From Leptidea sinapis (Eukaryota > Arthropoda > Insecta > Lepidoptera > Pieridae), in the NCBI RefSeq assembly GCF_905404315.1, contig NC_066282.1:9634501-9698500 (forward strand): a stretch of 64,000 bases of DNA. Direction: 5' to 3'. The notes under the pieces were generated by a model that was not told the origin of the DNA, ran no database searches, and saw only the letters and a program-made list of their open reading frames with translations. The stretch's first letter is position 1; every line of letters starts with the position of its first letter. Below are positions 42,539 through 53,097 of the stretch, in pieces. The translations under genes and the position numbers were made by a program.

Positions 42539-43548
42539 CAGTGGCGACTTATGCTTATTGCCGCCCTAGGCCCTGTCTGATATACCGCCCCTTTTGATCA
42601 ACAAAGTTCTATATATTTTGATTCACAATTGTTATTAAAATAAAGCTTTTATTTTTTACACGACTCATATTGCGAAGCATTAGAGAGTGCTCTATCTTTT
42701 ATTCAAATATAATTATTAAATAATATTTTTTTTTATTAAACTCTAGCTAGCATAACAAATAATAGTAAGCATTTTTTTTTTCAAATTATAATAATGTATT
42801 GCTCAATTTGTAAATCTCTTCTTCCTGGCCTTTCTTTGTCCAAGCAAAAGTATTAACTATGTCATCGTATTAAATTTCTTGATATAGTTGAGCTTCAAAA
42901 GACAGTAATGTCAAACGGCGTGTTGCGGGTCTAAATCGGTTGATTCTTTCTTCAGATATCGTACGACAAAAATTTTATTTACACACACACGGCGGACGTC
43001 ATGCTGTAACTACTCAGAATAGCTTCCTAGGCTAGGACCTCAAAACATTAAGATCCGATGAGAACAAGATTTTTGAAAACCGAGGTAAAAGTTATAACTT
43101 CCCAATTTTTGTTTTGAAATTCTTCGATTTACAAAGGAAAAGCGGAAAATTAAATACCAATAAGTAATTTCAATTGCTTTATATACTTATATGTAAGAGT
43201 AATCTTATCAAAGATACAAAAGTGAAAAAGTTACTTAGTAATTCGAAAAGAAGCTTATCAAATTAATTGTTTCTTTTTAATAACCTTATTCGATAATTAG
43301 ACTATAATTGATTCCATCAAAATATTAATAATGCACCCTCAAATTGAAAAGTCAATAAAAAATGAATTATATTATAGACCGTAGATTTTTTTTAATAAAT
43401 TCGAAAACAAAACAGAGCCAATTTTAAAATAAATTTTTGGTATATTTCTTCGGCTCTTAAATTTTAACGTTCTGAAAATTTTGCCGCCCCCCCAAATTGT
43501 GCCGCCCTAGGCCCGGGCCTCACAGGCCTATGCGTTAATCTATCACTG
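42539..43548 (-). mobile_element. hAT-superfamily element, 1010 bp
   Basis: Perfect 8-bp duplications AGATGTAT lie at 42531-42538 and 43549-43556. The ends are CAGTGGCGACTTATGC at the left and GCGTTAATCTATCACTG at the right, imperfect inverted repeats of the CAGTGGCG type common in hAT elements. Inward of these, both sides carry GCCGCCCTAGGCCC-like sequence. The interior is AT-rich, with a minus-strand remnant of the transposase C-terminus at 42786-42965. It is too short to be autonomous. Confidence 0.8.
42786..42965 (-). pseudogene. hAT transposase C-terminal remnant
   Basis: A minus frame reads INRFRPATRRLTLLSFEAQL, YQEI, stop, YDDIVNTFAWTKKGQEEEIY, KLSNTLL and a stop. The pattern of a serine/arginine stretch, LTLLSFE...L, then D-D/E-x-I-x-x-F and a K/R-rich end resembles the end of hAT transposases after the dimerisation region (RL..LAILSIE.EL...LDFD..I..FA..KAR). 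One in-frame TAA interrupts it. The catalytic domain is not present. Confidence 0.6.
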
Positions 43549-43762
43549 AGATGTATATATAACACAATGAGTTGTCACTTGGTGTCAACGATTGCCAACT
43601 AATAGTAAATAATACTCTCTCAAAAGCGCGCAACAGAATGCAATTCATCAACGTCAATGTCCACTGTCATATCAAACAAAAGAAGGGTGAAATCTATTTA
43701 GGTACAGTCAGAACAATTAAACATATTTTTTTTATAAAATAGCTATATTTTAGCTTATTTTT

Positions 43763-44046
43763 TTATGATAATGAGGGACAAGGCGAGCAGTACGTTCAGC
43801 GGATGGTAATTGATACACCCTGCCCATTACAATGCAGTGCCGGTCAGGATTCCTGAAAAATCCAAAAGATCCAAAGATGTTAAGTCTCGTTTGCAAAATA
43901 GTTTCACTAGCTACGGCGCCCGGTCGCCGCCTCGGTCAGAACCGAAACACAGTACCGCTTACACATTACTGCTTCACGGCGGAAATATACGCCTTTGTGG
44001 TACCCACAATCTAGCCGACAACCTGTGCAAAGGAGCCTCCCACTGG
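43763..44046 (-). mobile_element. ~300-bp A-tailed repeat, minus copy
   Basis: ATGATAATGAGGGACAAGGC to GGAGCCTCCCACTGG. About 50 bases spanning the second hairpin arm are deleted (AAAATCCAAAAGATCCAAAG), and a short GC-rich insertion GGTCGCCGCCTC interrupts GCGCCC...AGACCG. Confidence 0.75.
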
Positions 44047-44302
44047 TCAATCTATTATTCGTCTAGGTAGACTTTGACAGCTGTGAAAACGTCGAATAAA
44101 TTGTAGTGTATTTTGAGCAATGCACACACACTAACACAAAGTGACAAATCGCGAGTCTAAAACGTAACTTGTCACGCACACTATAGTAATAAACCTGGCC
44201 TGTTTTCATCGGTTGTCTAGCAGCATGAGACTCTATCTAGACGTATAAATTATCTAAGTAAAAAAGCTATATTTTACCATTAGCTTTCATTACATACTTG
44301 AA

Positions 44303-45045
44303 GAAGCGGCTACGTGCGAGTCGGACTCGCCCATGAAGGGTTCCGTAGCAGCAAGTAATAGAATATAAAAGTTCTTGTAGTTCGTTGTAACTTTGATCGA
44401 TGTTTTAATAATAGTGTATTTTTTTAATTATGTTATTGATTATACGATTTATCTATATATATATCAAAGATAATGTATGTTTGTATGTTCCCTAATAGCT
44501 CCTAAACTATTCGACCGATCTCAATGAATTTTTTTTAATAGATTCGTTGAAGCTCAAGGAAGGTTTACACATACAATTTATATGGCAAAGCAACGTTTGC
44601 CAGGTCAGCTAGTGACTTATTAAAAAAAACTGCTTACTAGATCTCGTTCAAACCAATTTTCAGTGGAAGTTTGTATGGTAATGTTAATGTACATCATATA
44701 TTTTTTTGTTTTATGGTTCACTTATTTTAGAAGTTATAGATGGGGGGGGGGGACACATTTTACCACTTTGGAAGTGTCTTTAGCGCAAACTCACCTCAAT
44801 TTCACGAAGACCTATCCATAGATGTACACGTATGGGTTTGATGAAAAAACAATTTTGTGTTTCAGTTGTTTTTTTCAATTTTTATGTGAAAATCTTAATG
44901 CGGTTCACATAATATATCTTCTTACCAAGTTTCAACAGTATAGTTCTTATAGTTTCGGAAAAAGGTGGCTGTGTCAGACGGACGGACAGGACAGACATGA
45001 CGAATCGATATGGGTTCCGTTTTTGCCATTTGGCAAAATCTTAAG
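44303..45045 (-). repeat. Dispersed repeat (as 17368-17970), minus copy, interrupted
   Basis: CGTGCGAGTCGGACTCGCCC, ATGAAGGGTTCCGTAGC, then after a 161-bp Helitron-like insert GATCTCGTTCAAACCAATTT, AATGTACATCATATATTTTT, GGAAGTGTCTTTAGCG, CCAAGTTTCAACAGTATAG and GACGGACGGACAGGACAGAC. It is the reverse complement of 17368-17970 apart from the insert. The 103-codon plus frame inside is not a gene. Confidence 0.65.
44452..44612 (+). mobile_element. Very short Helitron-like element (161 bp)
   Basis: A|TCTATATATATATCAAAGAT, CCTAATAGCTCCTAAACTAT, CGACCGATCTCAATGAAT and CAACGTTTGCCAGGTCAGCTAG|T. Both termini and the A|T insertion site are present in only 161 bases. It is nested in the dispersed repeat 44303-45045. 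Confidence 0.7.
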
Positions 45046-45270
45046 ACCTTATGACAAAAGAGTTTATGAAGTACCAACTGATGTCAGTCTTATTGGAGCT
45101 CGGCTTAGATTTAAATGTGGTTTTGGTCACTGAAAGCGGTTTTGTGATATTGATTTTATCAATTATTGTGGTTATAAAGCATTTAGAGCGGGACACTAAT
45201 TAATTACGCTTTCTCCCCATTTTATGTCAAATGGTTTTATGAAGAGTTTGCGTTAATTATTATATAATGA

Positions 45271-45590
45271 CTAGCTGACCCGGCAAACGTTGTTTTGCCA
45301 TATAAAGTATAATTCACGCGATAGTTTTATAAGTAATAAAATATTGCCTATATTATAGCCTGTACATCATTTTGTTCTATTGTCAATAGTTTTTGCAGCG
45401 CACGCAAAAATAGGTTTTCGATTTTACACCTTGTGTTACAAAATAGCAATTATTACGGATCCCTAATTTTGAAAAAAAATGAACTACCCAACACTGAAAG
45501 AATCATTCAAATCGGACCAGTAGTACCAGAGATTAGCGCGTTCAAACAAACAAACAAACAAACACTGCAGCTTTATAATATTAGTATAGA
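45271..45590 (-). mobile_element. Helitron-like element, minus copy
   Basis: Read on the minus strand: A|TCTATACTAATATTATAAAG, CTGCAGTGTTTGTTTG(TTTG)n, AACGCGCTAATCTCTGG, ATCCGTAATAATTGC and AACGTTTGCCGGGTCAGCTAG|T. It shares the 3' end with the other copies here but has a different 5' part, so it is a separate family using the same terminal signal. Confidence 0.7.
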
Positions 45591-46129
45591 TATAAGATGT
45601 TCTTTAAAATATTGGCATTTGTGTACCGTCATTTAAGTGTCAAATAGGTACTTATTCCCCAATATTTATTACATTTTATAGAAATAACTACGGATTCAAC
45701 TCATATGTGTAAGCTATAATAAAATATTTAAATTGTCAAATTTTGTACATTCTTAAAATGTATATATAGATAGATTGGAGTTAAAATATAGTTTTAGTTC
45801 TCAAGATTATATTTTATGTCAACATATTTAATCTACGACTATGTACCTAAAACTGGGTCAGTAACTCAAAAGGAACAAAATGTCGTGTTAATTATTTTTT
45901 AAGTTACTTGAAGGTTTGAAAGCTTTTCATGATAAAATATAACCTGATTTGTATGTTTGGAGGATTAAGTAATTGATCACGCAAGTGGAGGTATATTGAA
46001 GAAGCAATATTTTTTTTTTAATCCACTTTGCTTATCAATTAGCTAACTACATGGTTATATATGCATTGGCAAAATATCATTCTTTTACAAAATAATTTCA
46101 AAAGTTAATGTATTTAACTTAGATTATGT
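45591..46129. other. No gene seen
   Basis: AT-rich DNA without recognised elements. Confidence 0.4.
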
Positions 46130-46255
46130 TTTGCTCTCCCCTGCGCTCCAACTAGATACCGCAAGCGTAGTCGCAAATTGCGGCAACTAATACTACACCC
46201 AAGTGGGCGTAGCCACGAGCTTCGATCCAGTCTCGAACAATGTGTGACGTTTTAT
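46130..46255 (-). repeat. Unclassified interspersed repeat, copy 2
   Basis: GCGCTCCAACTAGATACCGC, GCGGCAACTAATACTACACC and CAGTCTCGAACAATGTGTGA are the reverse complement of 134-262. No terminal structure. Confidence 0.6.
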
Positions 46256-46963
46256 TGTAGCTGTTTCCCATTAAAAAACGGATAAAACTACATTCATTAA
46301 AATTGAAACCTAGCTAGATCGATTTCTAGCCCCCGAAACTACCTGTATACTAAATTCAAAGAATTGCTCGTTTAAAGATAAAAGATATGTATTTAAATGT
46401 TTAGACATTTACTTTTAACTTTAGTTTCTTATGAAATCATTAGATTTTCGTGAAGGAATACATATAGCAACTATGTATATTTATCAAATAAAAGTAACTT
46501 TACGATATTGCGGCTCTAGATTCGTGGAAAGTCATTGAAATTCCACTTGTAAGAGTGGGTTTGCGTGATAAGTAACAATATAATAGAGGGTAACTTTATC
46601 GACGTAATCTCTTCCGATGCCAGGTAAGGCAAGTATCGCTTCACTGTTAACTAACAGTTAATCTTGACTCATCCACGTATCGTTAAATTGTATGGATGGA
46701 TTTAATCAATTTGCCTGGGTTTTTTTGTAACTTTTTCTGTAACCTTTACCATAAAACACTAACAATATTTTTGAAGTTTGAAATGGATGTATTTGTTTTT
46801 TAAATGCCCATGGTGCTTTTAATAACATGGAAAAGGTACTTTGCAGTCGCAGCCTCAAGATACGTTTGCGGATGTGAGGGCTGTATCCCATAGACGGACA
46901 GTTCGATTTAATTTAAATCTATAGATAGACCAGACCAAACTTTCATTCTGGGCCTCCTCTATA
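46256..46963. other. No gene seen
   Basis: AT-rich DNA; a 61-codon minus frame at 46706-46891 is featureless. Confidence 0.4.
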
Positions 46964-47741
46964 TCTTAATATATATAAATTACGTGACACGTTGTTTGTC
47001 CGCGATGGACTCCTAAACTAATGAACGAATTTTAATGGGGATTACTTCATGGAGTACAGTTTAATTCAACTTGAGAGATAGGATAGTTTTTATTTCGACT
47101 TGGGAACCATAATTGTTTTTATTTCCAATTTTTGTTTTATATGGACATATTTTCTATGAGAGAATTTAGTGACGCACGGTTTGACAATTCTGCTGTGAAA
47201 CAATTTTATTTAACAACAGGGAGCAATGAAGTTTTATACATAACTAGCTGACCCGACAAACGTTGTTCTGTATACAATAAATAAAATAATGTTTTTTTAT
47301 GAATTTTTCGATAATATATCATAACATCAAGAATTACTTCGTAAAATATGCACCCTGCTGTCGTAATGAAATTGTTTCACAGCAGAACTGTCAAACCGTG
47401 CGTCAATAAATTATATCATAGAAATTATGTATAGACACATCAAAGGAAAAACAAATTTGTTGTTTTCATTTAATTACGAGCATTTTCCTATTTATTCACC
47501 TTTTAAACCTTCTCTGGACTTCCACAAATTCAAGACTAAAATTTGCCAAATCGGTCCAGCCGTTCTCGAGTTTTAGCGAGACTAACGAACAGCAATTCAT
47601 TTTCATACATATAGATAATATAGAACGTCTTTGACAGGGAGCATTTTTTAATAAAATAATTCTTGGTGGTATAAAATATTATTGACAGATTCATAAAAAA
47701 AATATTATCATGCTCAGAACAACGTCTGTCGGGTCAGCTAG
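46964..47741 (+). mobile_element. Helitron-like element containing a second, inverted one
   Basis: Outer ends are A|TCTTAATATATATAAATTAC and AACGTCTGTCGGGTCAGCTAG|T. With the inner element (47244-47615) removed it is about 406 bp. It contains GACGCACGGTTTGACAATTC and GCTGTGAAACAATTT, which recur in reverse orientation inside the inner element, so the two are relatives. No Rep/helicase coding. Confidence 0.7.
47244..47615 (-). mobile_element. Inner Helitron-like element, opposite orientation
   Basis: On the minus strand: A|TCTATATGTATGAAAATGAA, TTGCTGTTCGTTAGTCTCGC, GGCTGGACCGATTTGGC, TGACGCACGGTTTGACAGTT and AACGTTTGTCGGGTCAGCTAG|T. It sits between A and T of the outer element with no duplication, as Helitrons do. 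Confidence 0.7.
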
Positions 47742-48433
47742 TATATGTCTATATCTCAAAATGACGTGCAAGTAGTTATACAAGTATACGCAGCATTATC
47801 ATTAGCAACCGAAAAGCTGTCAATGTTACTAAAATATCTACTAAGACAATGAGTACTGAGAAATAATGGAATAATACGAGTCTTTGTAGCAGTGTTCAGA
47901 GTGATTGATGATAGAATATAAGGTTCAGTGCCGAAGGGTTGTAAGACAAGCGAAGATTATTGTAACAAAACCAAGCCGAGACTGAAAGCTTATAAGTCAA
48001 TACAATAGATGGAAACCTTACGAAATTAAATAAAATTTGTTAATTGTGTCGAATACAGTATAAATTATAGATTTTAAATTTATAGTAGTCTCTAAGTAGA
48101 ATCAGCACGCAAAAATTTACCTACAATTAAAAAAGTCCAGAAAATAGTTTCTTAGAAATACGTGCTTCAGAAGAATAGGTATCCGTGGCTTCAATCATTT
48201 TAAAGAGTACTCCTTAGAATGAGTTTATATATCAACTTGGCAAGCTATTCTTTAATTCAATCTTTTAAAGATTATTGAAGTCTATATGATATTTTGATAC
48301 GACGATATTGATGGAATCTTTGAGCGATATCGAATTCCAAACTTTCTCAAATTTTATAGGTACGTATTTAGAGCTTTTTATGGAGACCTCTCTTCCATAT
48401 GCATAAGTTTTATATGTATATAACGTACAGGGT
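47742..48433. other. No gene seen
   Basis: AT-rich DNA. A 70-codon minus frame at 48265-48477 is featureless. Confidence 0.4.
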
Positions 48434-48560
48434 GTTTTTATGGAAGACGGGGGAAAACGAGCATAAGTTCGGGTCACCTGATAGTGTTTATAATGACAAC
48501 GTTCTTATGTAACGCCAGAATAATTACAAGAGGGTTTCCGAATTTATAAAGGTTTTTGGT
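48434..48560 (-). mobile_element. LINE-A 3' tail, strongly decayed
   Basis: TTTTTATGGAAGACGGGGGA, AAACGAGCATAAGTTCGGGT and CACCTGATAGTGTTTATAAT keep the LINE-A tail order (minus). Further in, AACGCCAGAATAATTACAAG corresponds to the AACACCAGAGGAATCACA block. Many substitutions indicate an old copy. Confidence 0.55.
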
Positions 48561-49062
48561 ATTTTCAATAACAACCATTTGCATCCAGACTGTAATGAAT
48601 TAATGATTATTTATTATTGTTTTACAAATTAGACAGTTAATTCAAGTTTATTTTTATTATTTATATTCAATTTATAATACTCTGTTCGATGATTTTAATT
48701 GATTCAGATTAATCGATATTAGTAAGTTGTTCGATTCGAAATGCCGTTAAGTGGATAGTCTATGAAGAACGAAAGGTATATATTAGATTCTTTTGAAAAA
48801 GTGGGGGCGTTCTTATCGAGCGTCTAGTCGGAGATAGACGTTGAATATTAAGCTGTGAAATTGTTAGTAATTGAGGAAGAGGTATAAGTTAGTAATAAGC
48901 AAGAGTGATAAAAATAATAATATAATTGTTGTCACGAAGCAAGCAGTTTTATTATAAACCAGTAACTTGTGAGAATTCATCACAAAACTGTTGTGGAACT
49001 GATGACGTAGAGCACAAAGAGCACCGGACGCAGCAATGAAGTATTTCACGGATGGTTACAAG
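48561..49062. other. No gene seen
   Basis: AT-rich DNA without recognised elements. Confidence 0.4.
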
Positions 49063-49325
49063 GTTTTACCAATGGGAGGATTCCTTGATGAGGATGCCGT
49101 CTGCGTACCAACCACAGCGGCGCCTTTTGATGCTGTAGTGCAATAGCGTGAAGAATTATTGTGATTTGGTTTTAAGAGAATCGTAACTAAGTAAAATTAC
49201 TGGGCAAATAACACTTAATATTTTATGTCTCAAAGAGCACAATTATAATGCCGCTCAGAATTCCTCATACTATCTAGAATTCTGAGCGATACTGCATTGT
49301 AATAAGCTTCTTGATAAATAGTACA
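49063..49325 (+). mobile_element. ~300-bp repeat, decayed plus copy
   Basis: CCAATGGGAGGATTCCTTGA, GAGGATGCCGTCTGCGTACC, AAATTACTGGGCAAATAACA, TGCCGCTCAGAATTCC and AATTCTGAGCGATACTGCAT. The two hairpin arms are still complementary (GCTCAGAATT with AATTCTGAGC). The A-tail is gone. Confidence 0.65.
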
Positions 49326-49398
49326 GTTGGGGAAGAGCAGTTCATATTTATTATTTGTTTAAATCTTAGTGCTGCAGAAGCAGTCCGTTCACGCCATT

Positions 49399-49655
49399 TA
49401 TATATAATATAATAATGACACACTTTTACACAAATTACATTGCCCCAAATTAGGCAAAGCCTGTGTTATGGGTTGCAAGACAACGATATATTTAATACAA
49501 TATACTTACTTAATCATACATAAATACATATAAACATCCATGACTCGGAAACAAACATCCATATTCATCATATAACTGCTTGCACCTACCGGGATTCGAA
49601 TCCAGGACTTCTAGCTTAGTAGGTAAGCTCGCTAACCATTCGGCTATATAGGTCT
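49399..49655 (-). mobile_element. tRNA-derived SINE, minus copy
   Basis: The minus strand opens with a tRNA-like head: ATAGCCGAATGGTTAGCG (A-box/D-arm type), an AGCTT/AAGCT anticodon stem, and GGATTCGAATCCCGGTAGG (B box and T-arm). A body follows with ATGGATGTTTGTTTCCGAGT, TGTATTAAATATATCGTTGT and TTTGTGTAAAAGTGTGTC. The plus copy at 56010-56262 shares the body. This differs from the ~300-bp repeat, which has no tRNA boxes. Confidence 0.75.
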
Positions 49656-49719
49656 ATATGTAACTATATATATACCTAACCTAAAGGATCATAAAGAGAA
49701 AAATTAAAAAAAATTAACA

Positions 49720-50040
49720 TTTTAAGTGTCGTATCTCAAAATATTCTTGATAATGTTATGTACATTCACAAAACACAGTAATATAGTGTACATTCACAGG
49801 CACATTTGCGAAAATGGTAGAATGTTATGTCTACTACACGGTTAAGTCCAGAAAGTAAATCTTCTCGATGCGCCTTGACCATGTATACGCTTTTAAAGCA
49901 TGATCCCAGAAAATGTATAAGCCATGGAATGTAAGGACCGCCCTCAGGCTAATAAATAGTAAAATTTTGTGTACAAAATTTTGACGATCAATGAGGGATT
50001 TTAAATTCTATTTCAAATAAAAAAGTTGAATTTCAAGAAA
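49720..50040 (+). pseudogene. LINE-B 3' end, decayed
   Basis: TATCTCAAAATATTCTTGAT, GTTATGTACATTCACAAA, TATGTCTACTACACGGTTAA, ATGATCCCAGAAAATGTA, CCGCCCTCAGGCTAATAAAT and ATTTTAAATTCTATTTCAAA correspond in order to 6060-6580. Large deletions remove the HNVNTRNKHKL segment. A tandem TACATTCACA duplication is visible at 49750-49800. Confidence 0.6.
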
Positions 50041-50060
50041 GTATTTGGATAGATGGATTG

Positions 50061-50285
50061 CCCAGTGGGAGGCTCCTTTATACAGGATGCCGGCTAAATT
50101 ATGGGTACCACAACGGCGCCTATTTCTGCCGTGAACCAGTAATGTATAAGCATTACTGTGTTTCAGTCTGAAGGGCGCCGAAGCTAGTGAAATTACTGGG
50201 CAAATGAGAAATCATATGTCTTAAGGCGACGAGCGCAGTTGTAGTGCCCCTCAGAATTTTTGGGTTTTTCAAGAATCATCCTGAG
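50061..50285 (+). mobile_element. ~300-bp repeat, plus copy lacking the tail
   Basis: CCCAGTGGGAGGCTCCTTTA through TTTTTGGGTTTTTCAAGAAT and CATCCTGAG. The copy stops at the second hairpin arm, so the LINE-like 3' tail and A-run are missing. It lies directly after the decayed LINE-B tail. Confidence 0.75.
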
Positions 50286-50358
50286 ACCAGATCAACTCGA
50301 TAGTACTGTTTTCATTAGAAACCTTTGCTTAGTTATGGTTGCTTAGCTATGTTTTTAT

Positions 50359-50490
50359 TTTTTGAAAAAGTGGCATGACGTGCAATATGTTCACCTGTTG
50401 TCAAGTGATCACCGCCGTCCATTTTCTCTTACAACACCAGAGGTATCACCAGAGCATTGCCAGCCCTTCAGAAAAGTATACGCTATTATT
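50359..50490 (-). mobile_element. LINE-A 3' tail, minus copy
   Basis: TTTTTTGAAAAAGTGGCATG, TTCACCTGTTGTCAAGTGAT, CACCGCCGTCCATTTTCTCT, TACAACACCAGAGGTATCAC and AGCATTGCCAGCCCTTCAGA match the LINE-A tail in reverse. It ends at TATACGCT. Confidence 0.65.
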
Positions 50491-50714
50491 ATTAATTAAA
50501 TGAGTCATATGCGAAATAATAATTTTCTAATAATAAGAAAATCTAAATCTTACCATCAAATGAAAGCGACTAATATCCTGAACAGCCTTCCTATTAATAA
50601 TAGCCGGAGAAGGAAACGGGAAATGGCCAAGCGAATGAGCATTCCACATGAATTATAGTGTTGATATTCCAGCAATAGCGACGCATGTCTTGGAGTTATT
50701 ATTACGAACAATAC

Positions 50715-50915
50715 AATTTTTTTTGAAGAGGAAGAATACACTTACTTTTAGAAGACCCCGGAACGGGGCCCATTTGTTGGGCTTGGGCGTAAACACCCCC
50801 TACCGACTAAAAACCTCCTCTGTGCTGATAGGCCGAAAATGTAGCTCACAGGCGAGGAACGAGACTCGAACCTCGGACCGACTGCTCGCTAGGCTGGACG
50901 GAGAGAAGATCTTTA
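50715..50915 (-). repeat. Unclassified sequence with tRNA-like B box
   Basis: On the minus strand AGCGAGCAGTCGGTCCGAGG and TTCGAGTCTCGTTCCTCGCC resemble a B box and T-arm. Beyond lies GC-rich unique sequence with GTAGGGGGTGTTTACGCCCA and GGGCCCCGTTCCGGGGTCTT, itself a palindrome. It is the only sequence of this kind in the window; it may be a further SINE head. Confidence 0.4.
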
Positions 50916-50919
50916 ACGT

Positions 50920-51183
50920 TTTTTATAAAAATAAGGGACGAGACGAACAGGACGTTCAGCTGATGGTAATTGATACGCCCTGAATATTGCAATTAGCGGC
51001 ACTACAACTGCTCTCGTCACCTTGAGACATAAGATATAAAGTCTTATTTGCCCAGTAATTTCACTAGCTACGGTGCCCTTCAGACCGAAACACATATGCT
51101 TACACATTACTGCTTCACGGCAGAAATGAGCGCCGTTGTGGTATCCATAATCTAGGCGACATGCGGTGCAAACCAACCTCCCA
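50920..51183 (-). mobile_element. ~300-bp A-tailed repeat lacking the hairpin
   Basis: TTTTATAAAAATAAGGGACG, AGACGAACAGGACGTTCAGC and ATTGATACGCCCTGAATATT, then directly AGCGGCACTACAACTGCTCT. The ~45-base stretch forming the first hairpin arm and loop is deleted; the rest to CCAACCTCCCAG is typical. Confidence 0.75.
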
Positions 51184-51565
51184 GATTACCACCAATCTGT
51201 CTGTGTATCTGTTAGTCCAATTGACTCTAGCTTTGAAGAGACCAACAATACAAAGTGACGTAGAGCGATAGTTCAGTTTTCCATAATTCAGAGAATGTTT
51301 CAATAAAAAGCGAACGACTGCAAGATGGTCGCAACGTTTGGTATTGGCCACGTGCCACGCATATCGAACTACCGTATATTTGTAGACGCAAGGAAACACC
51401 GCTCTCTCTGTGAGAAATAATATTTAATTTCGCTTCGCTTGCTACTTTTGCCATTTTAAATAGTTTTACTATTTCTTATTCGTTTATTTAGTTCAGTTGA
51501 ATGCTTTTCACATGTTATAATTATTTCTAATTAATTAATTTCAATAGATTATTTTAGTTTTTAAC
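51184..51565. other. No gene seen
   Basis: Frames at 51115-51399 and 51227-51454 (minus) are chance frames spanning the repeat edge; no recognisable product. Confidence 0.4.
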
Positions 51566-51735
51566 GGACTTAAGGAGGAGGTTCTCAATTCGATCGGAAC
51601 TTTTAATTTATTGATTTTGATTTTTTTATGATTGTATGATTCTTCTTTGTTTGATGCGGAATAGTTGCCATTTGATCTCATAACAATTTCACATAGTTTG
51701 GCCTAGTAGTTTTCATGCTATGAGCATTTTTTATT
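51566..51735 (+). repeat. Repeat AGGAGGAGGTTCTCAATTCG, plus copy
   Basis: ACTTAAGGAGGAGGTTCTCA, ATTCGATCGGAACTTTTA and then GATCTCATAACAATTTCACA. Matches 4440-4640 in the other orientation over its first ~50 bases; the remainder is diverged. Confidence 0.5.
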
Positions 51736-52707
51736 TATTTATTTATTTAAGATGTACCTAGTAATAACTCAACTTAATTTTAACAATTGATTTGCACTTA
51801 CATACTAATTCTAGGTTGGTTATTCTAATTAGGTATATTCAACACTTTAATTATGAAAAAATTAAGTAACTTAGTATTAAATCTTAATTCTAGAAACTAT
51901 ACAATGTAAATAATTATAAAGTGGTAAGTGTGGAATTACAAAAAATAAAAGTAAGAATTATTATGTCATTAACAATCTTATAGAAACTATTATCTACCGT
52001 GGTCGTTATTTTTTCTAAAACTTTATTTCTAAATGACTTAAACGTGTTGTGAAAAATGTCAACGTCATGATTGTTGATATCATTGTATGTTGTAGATATT
52101 CTATTATAAGGACCGTATTGTTTCACATTCGTTCTAGAGTAAATATTTGAAAATATTTTTATGAACATTCATCTTTATGTGGATGATATCATTGTTTACG
52201 TGGACGATGTAATTTTATTTTATGTACAGCTTTATTAGGAGTTTTCATTTAGGTTGATTATGTTTTATTATTTTTCATATTAAAAGTGTTATTAATTATT
52301 AAGTCATGTGTAAAAAGTCTGAATATGTAATTGCAGATTTATATAAATTAATGATTCGTTAGCAGTGACAGGAGAAAAATAAAACAGATTGGTCTAATAT
52401 GCTTTAGTTAAAATAATATACTTTCTAAAGGATTACTTTTACGTTATTTTTTGCGTAAAAGTTACATTTTTAATATTAGTTACTAAGCCCAAGGCTTCGT
52501 GACTTTCACATGATTATGTTTTAAGGTAGACAGTTAAAATACAATCGATTTAATGCTTTAAATAGTATTTTATTTAAATGAATGTGTAACACTCACGTTA
52601 GTAAAAAAAATACTATGCTTGCTCTTGATAAATATCAATAAGTAAGTTTAGAAATTCTAAAGATTAGTCTCTGTATATATATTTCAACAAACTATGGCTT
52701 TGTGGTC
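51736..52707. other. No gene seen
   Basis: AT-rich DNA with a (TTTA)n microsatellite near 51730-51750. The 84-codon minus frame 51914-52168 is featureless. Confidence 0.4.
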
Positions 52708-53097
52708 GCTAACTATGGGCCTGATGAGAAAGTTCATGGTCGCTCAGGGGGCAATGGAGAGGGCTATACTCGGAGTCACACTGCGAGATCATCATCAGTA
52801 ATGAGGAAATCCGTAGGAGAACCAAAGTCATGAATATAGCCCATATGGTTACGAAACTATAGTGGCAGTGGGCAGGGCACATAATTCGACGGAGAGATGG
52901 CCGTTCGGGCAGATAAGTAATCGAATGGCGACCACGGACCACCAGATGACACGGTATTGCTAGGCCCTCCACAAGATGGACCGACGATCTGGTCAAGATC
53001 GCCGGAATACATTGGATGATTACCGATCGTCGTGGAGATCTTTGGGGGAGGCATTTGTCCAGCAGTGGGCGTCTTCCGGCTGATGATAATAATAATA
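52708..53097 (+). pseudogene. RTE-type LINE C-terminus, plus copy
   Basis: The plus strand encodes, with frameshifts, a segment starting TNYGPDEKVHGRSGGNGEG, then NEEIRRRTKVMNIAHMVTKL, WQWAGHI, IEWRPRT, PSTRWTDDLVKIAGIHWM and FVQQWASSG, and then a GATGATAATAATAAT tail. Among the five RTE tails it extends furthest into the post-palm part. Stops include the one after GRSGR. Confidence 0.7.

Noticed and set aside
44822..45133. 103-codon plus frame
   Set aside because: It lies in a dispersed non-coding repeat that is present in reverse at 17368-17970, where the frame is not kept.
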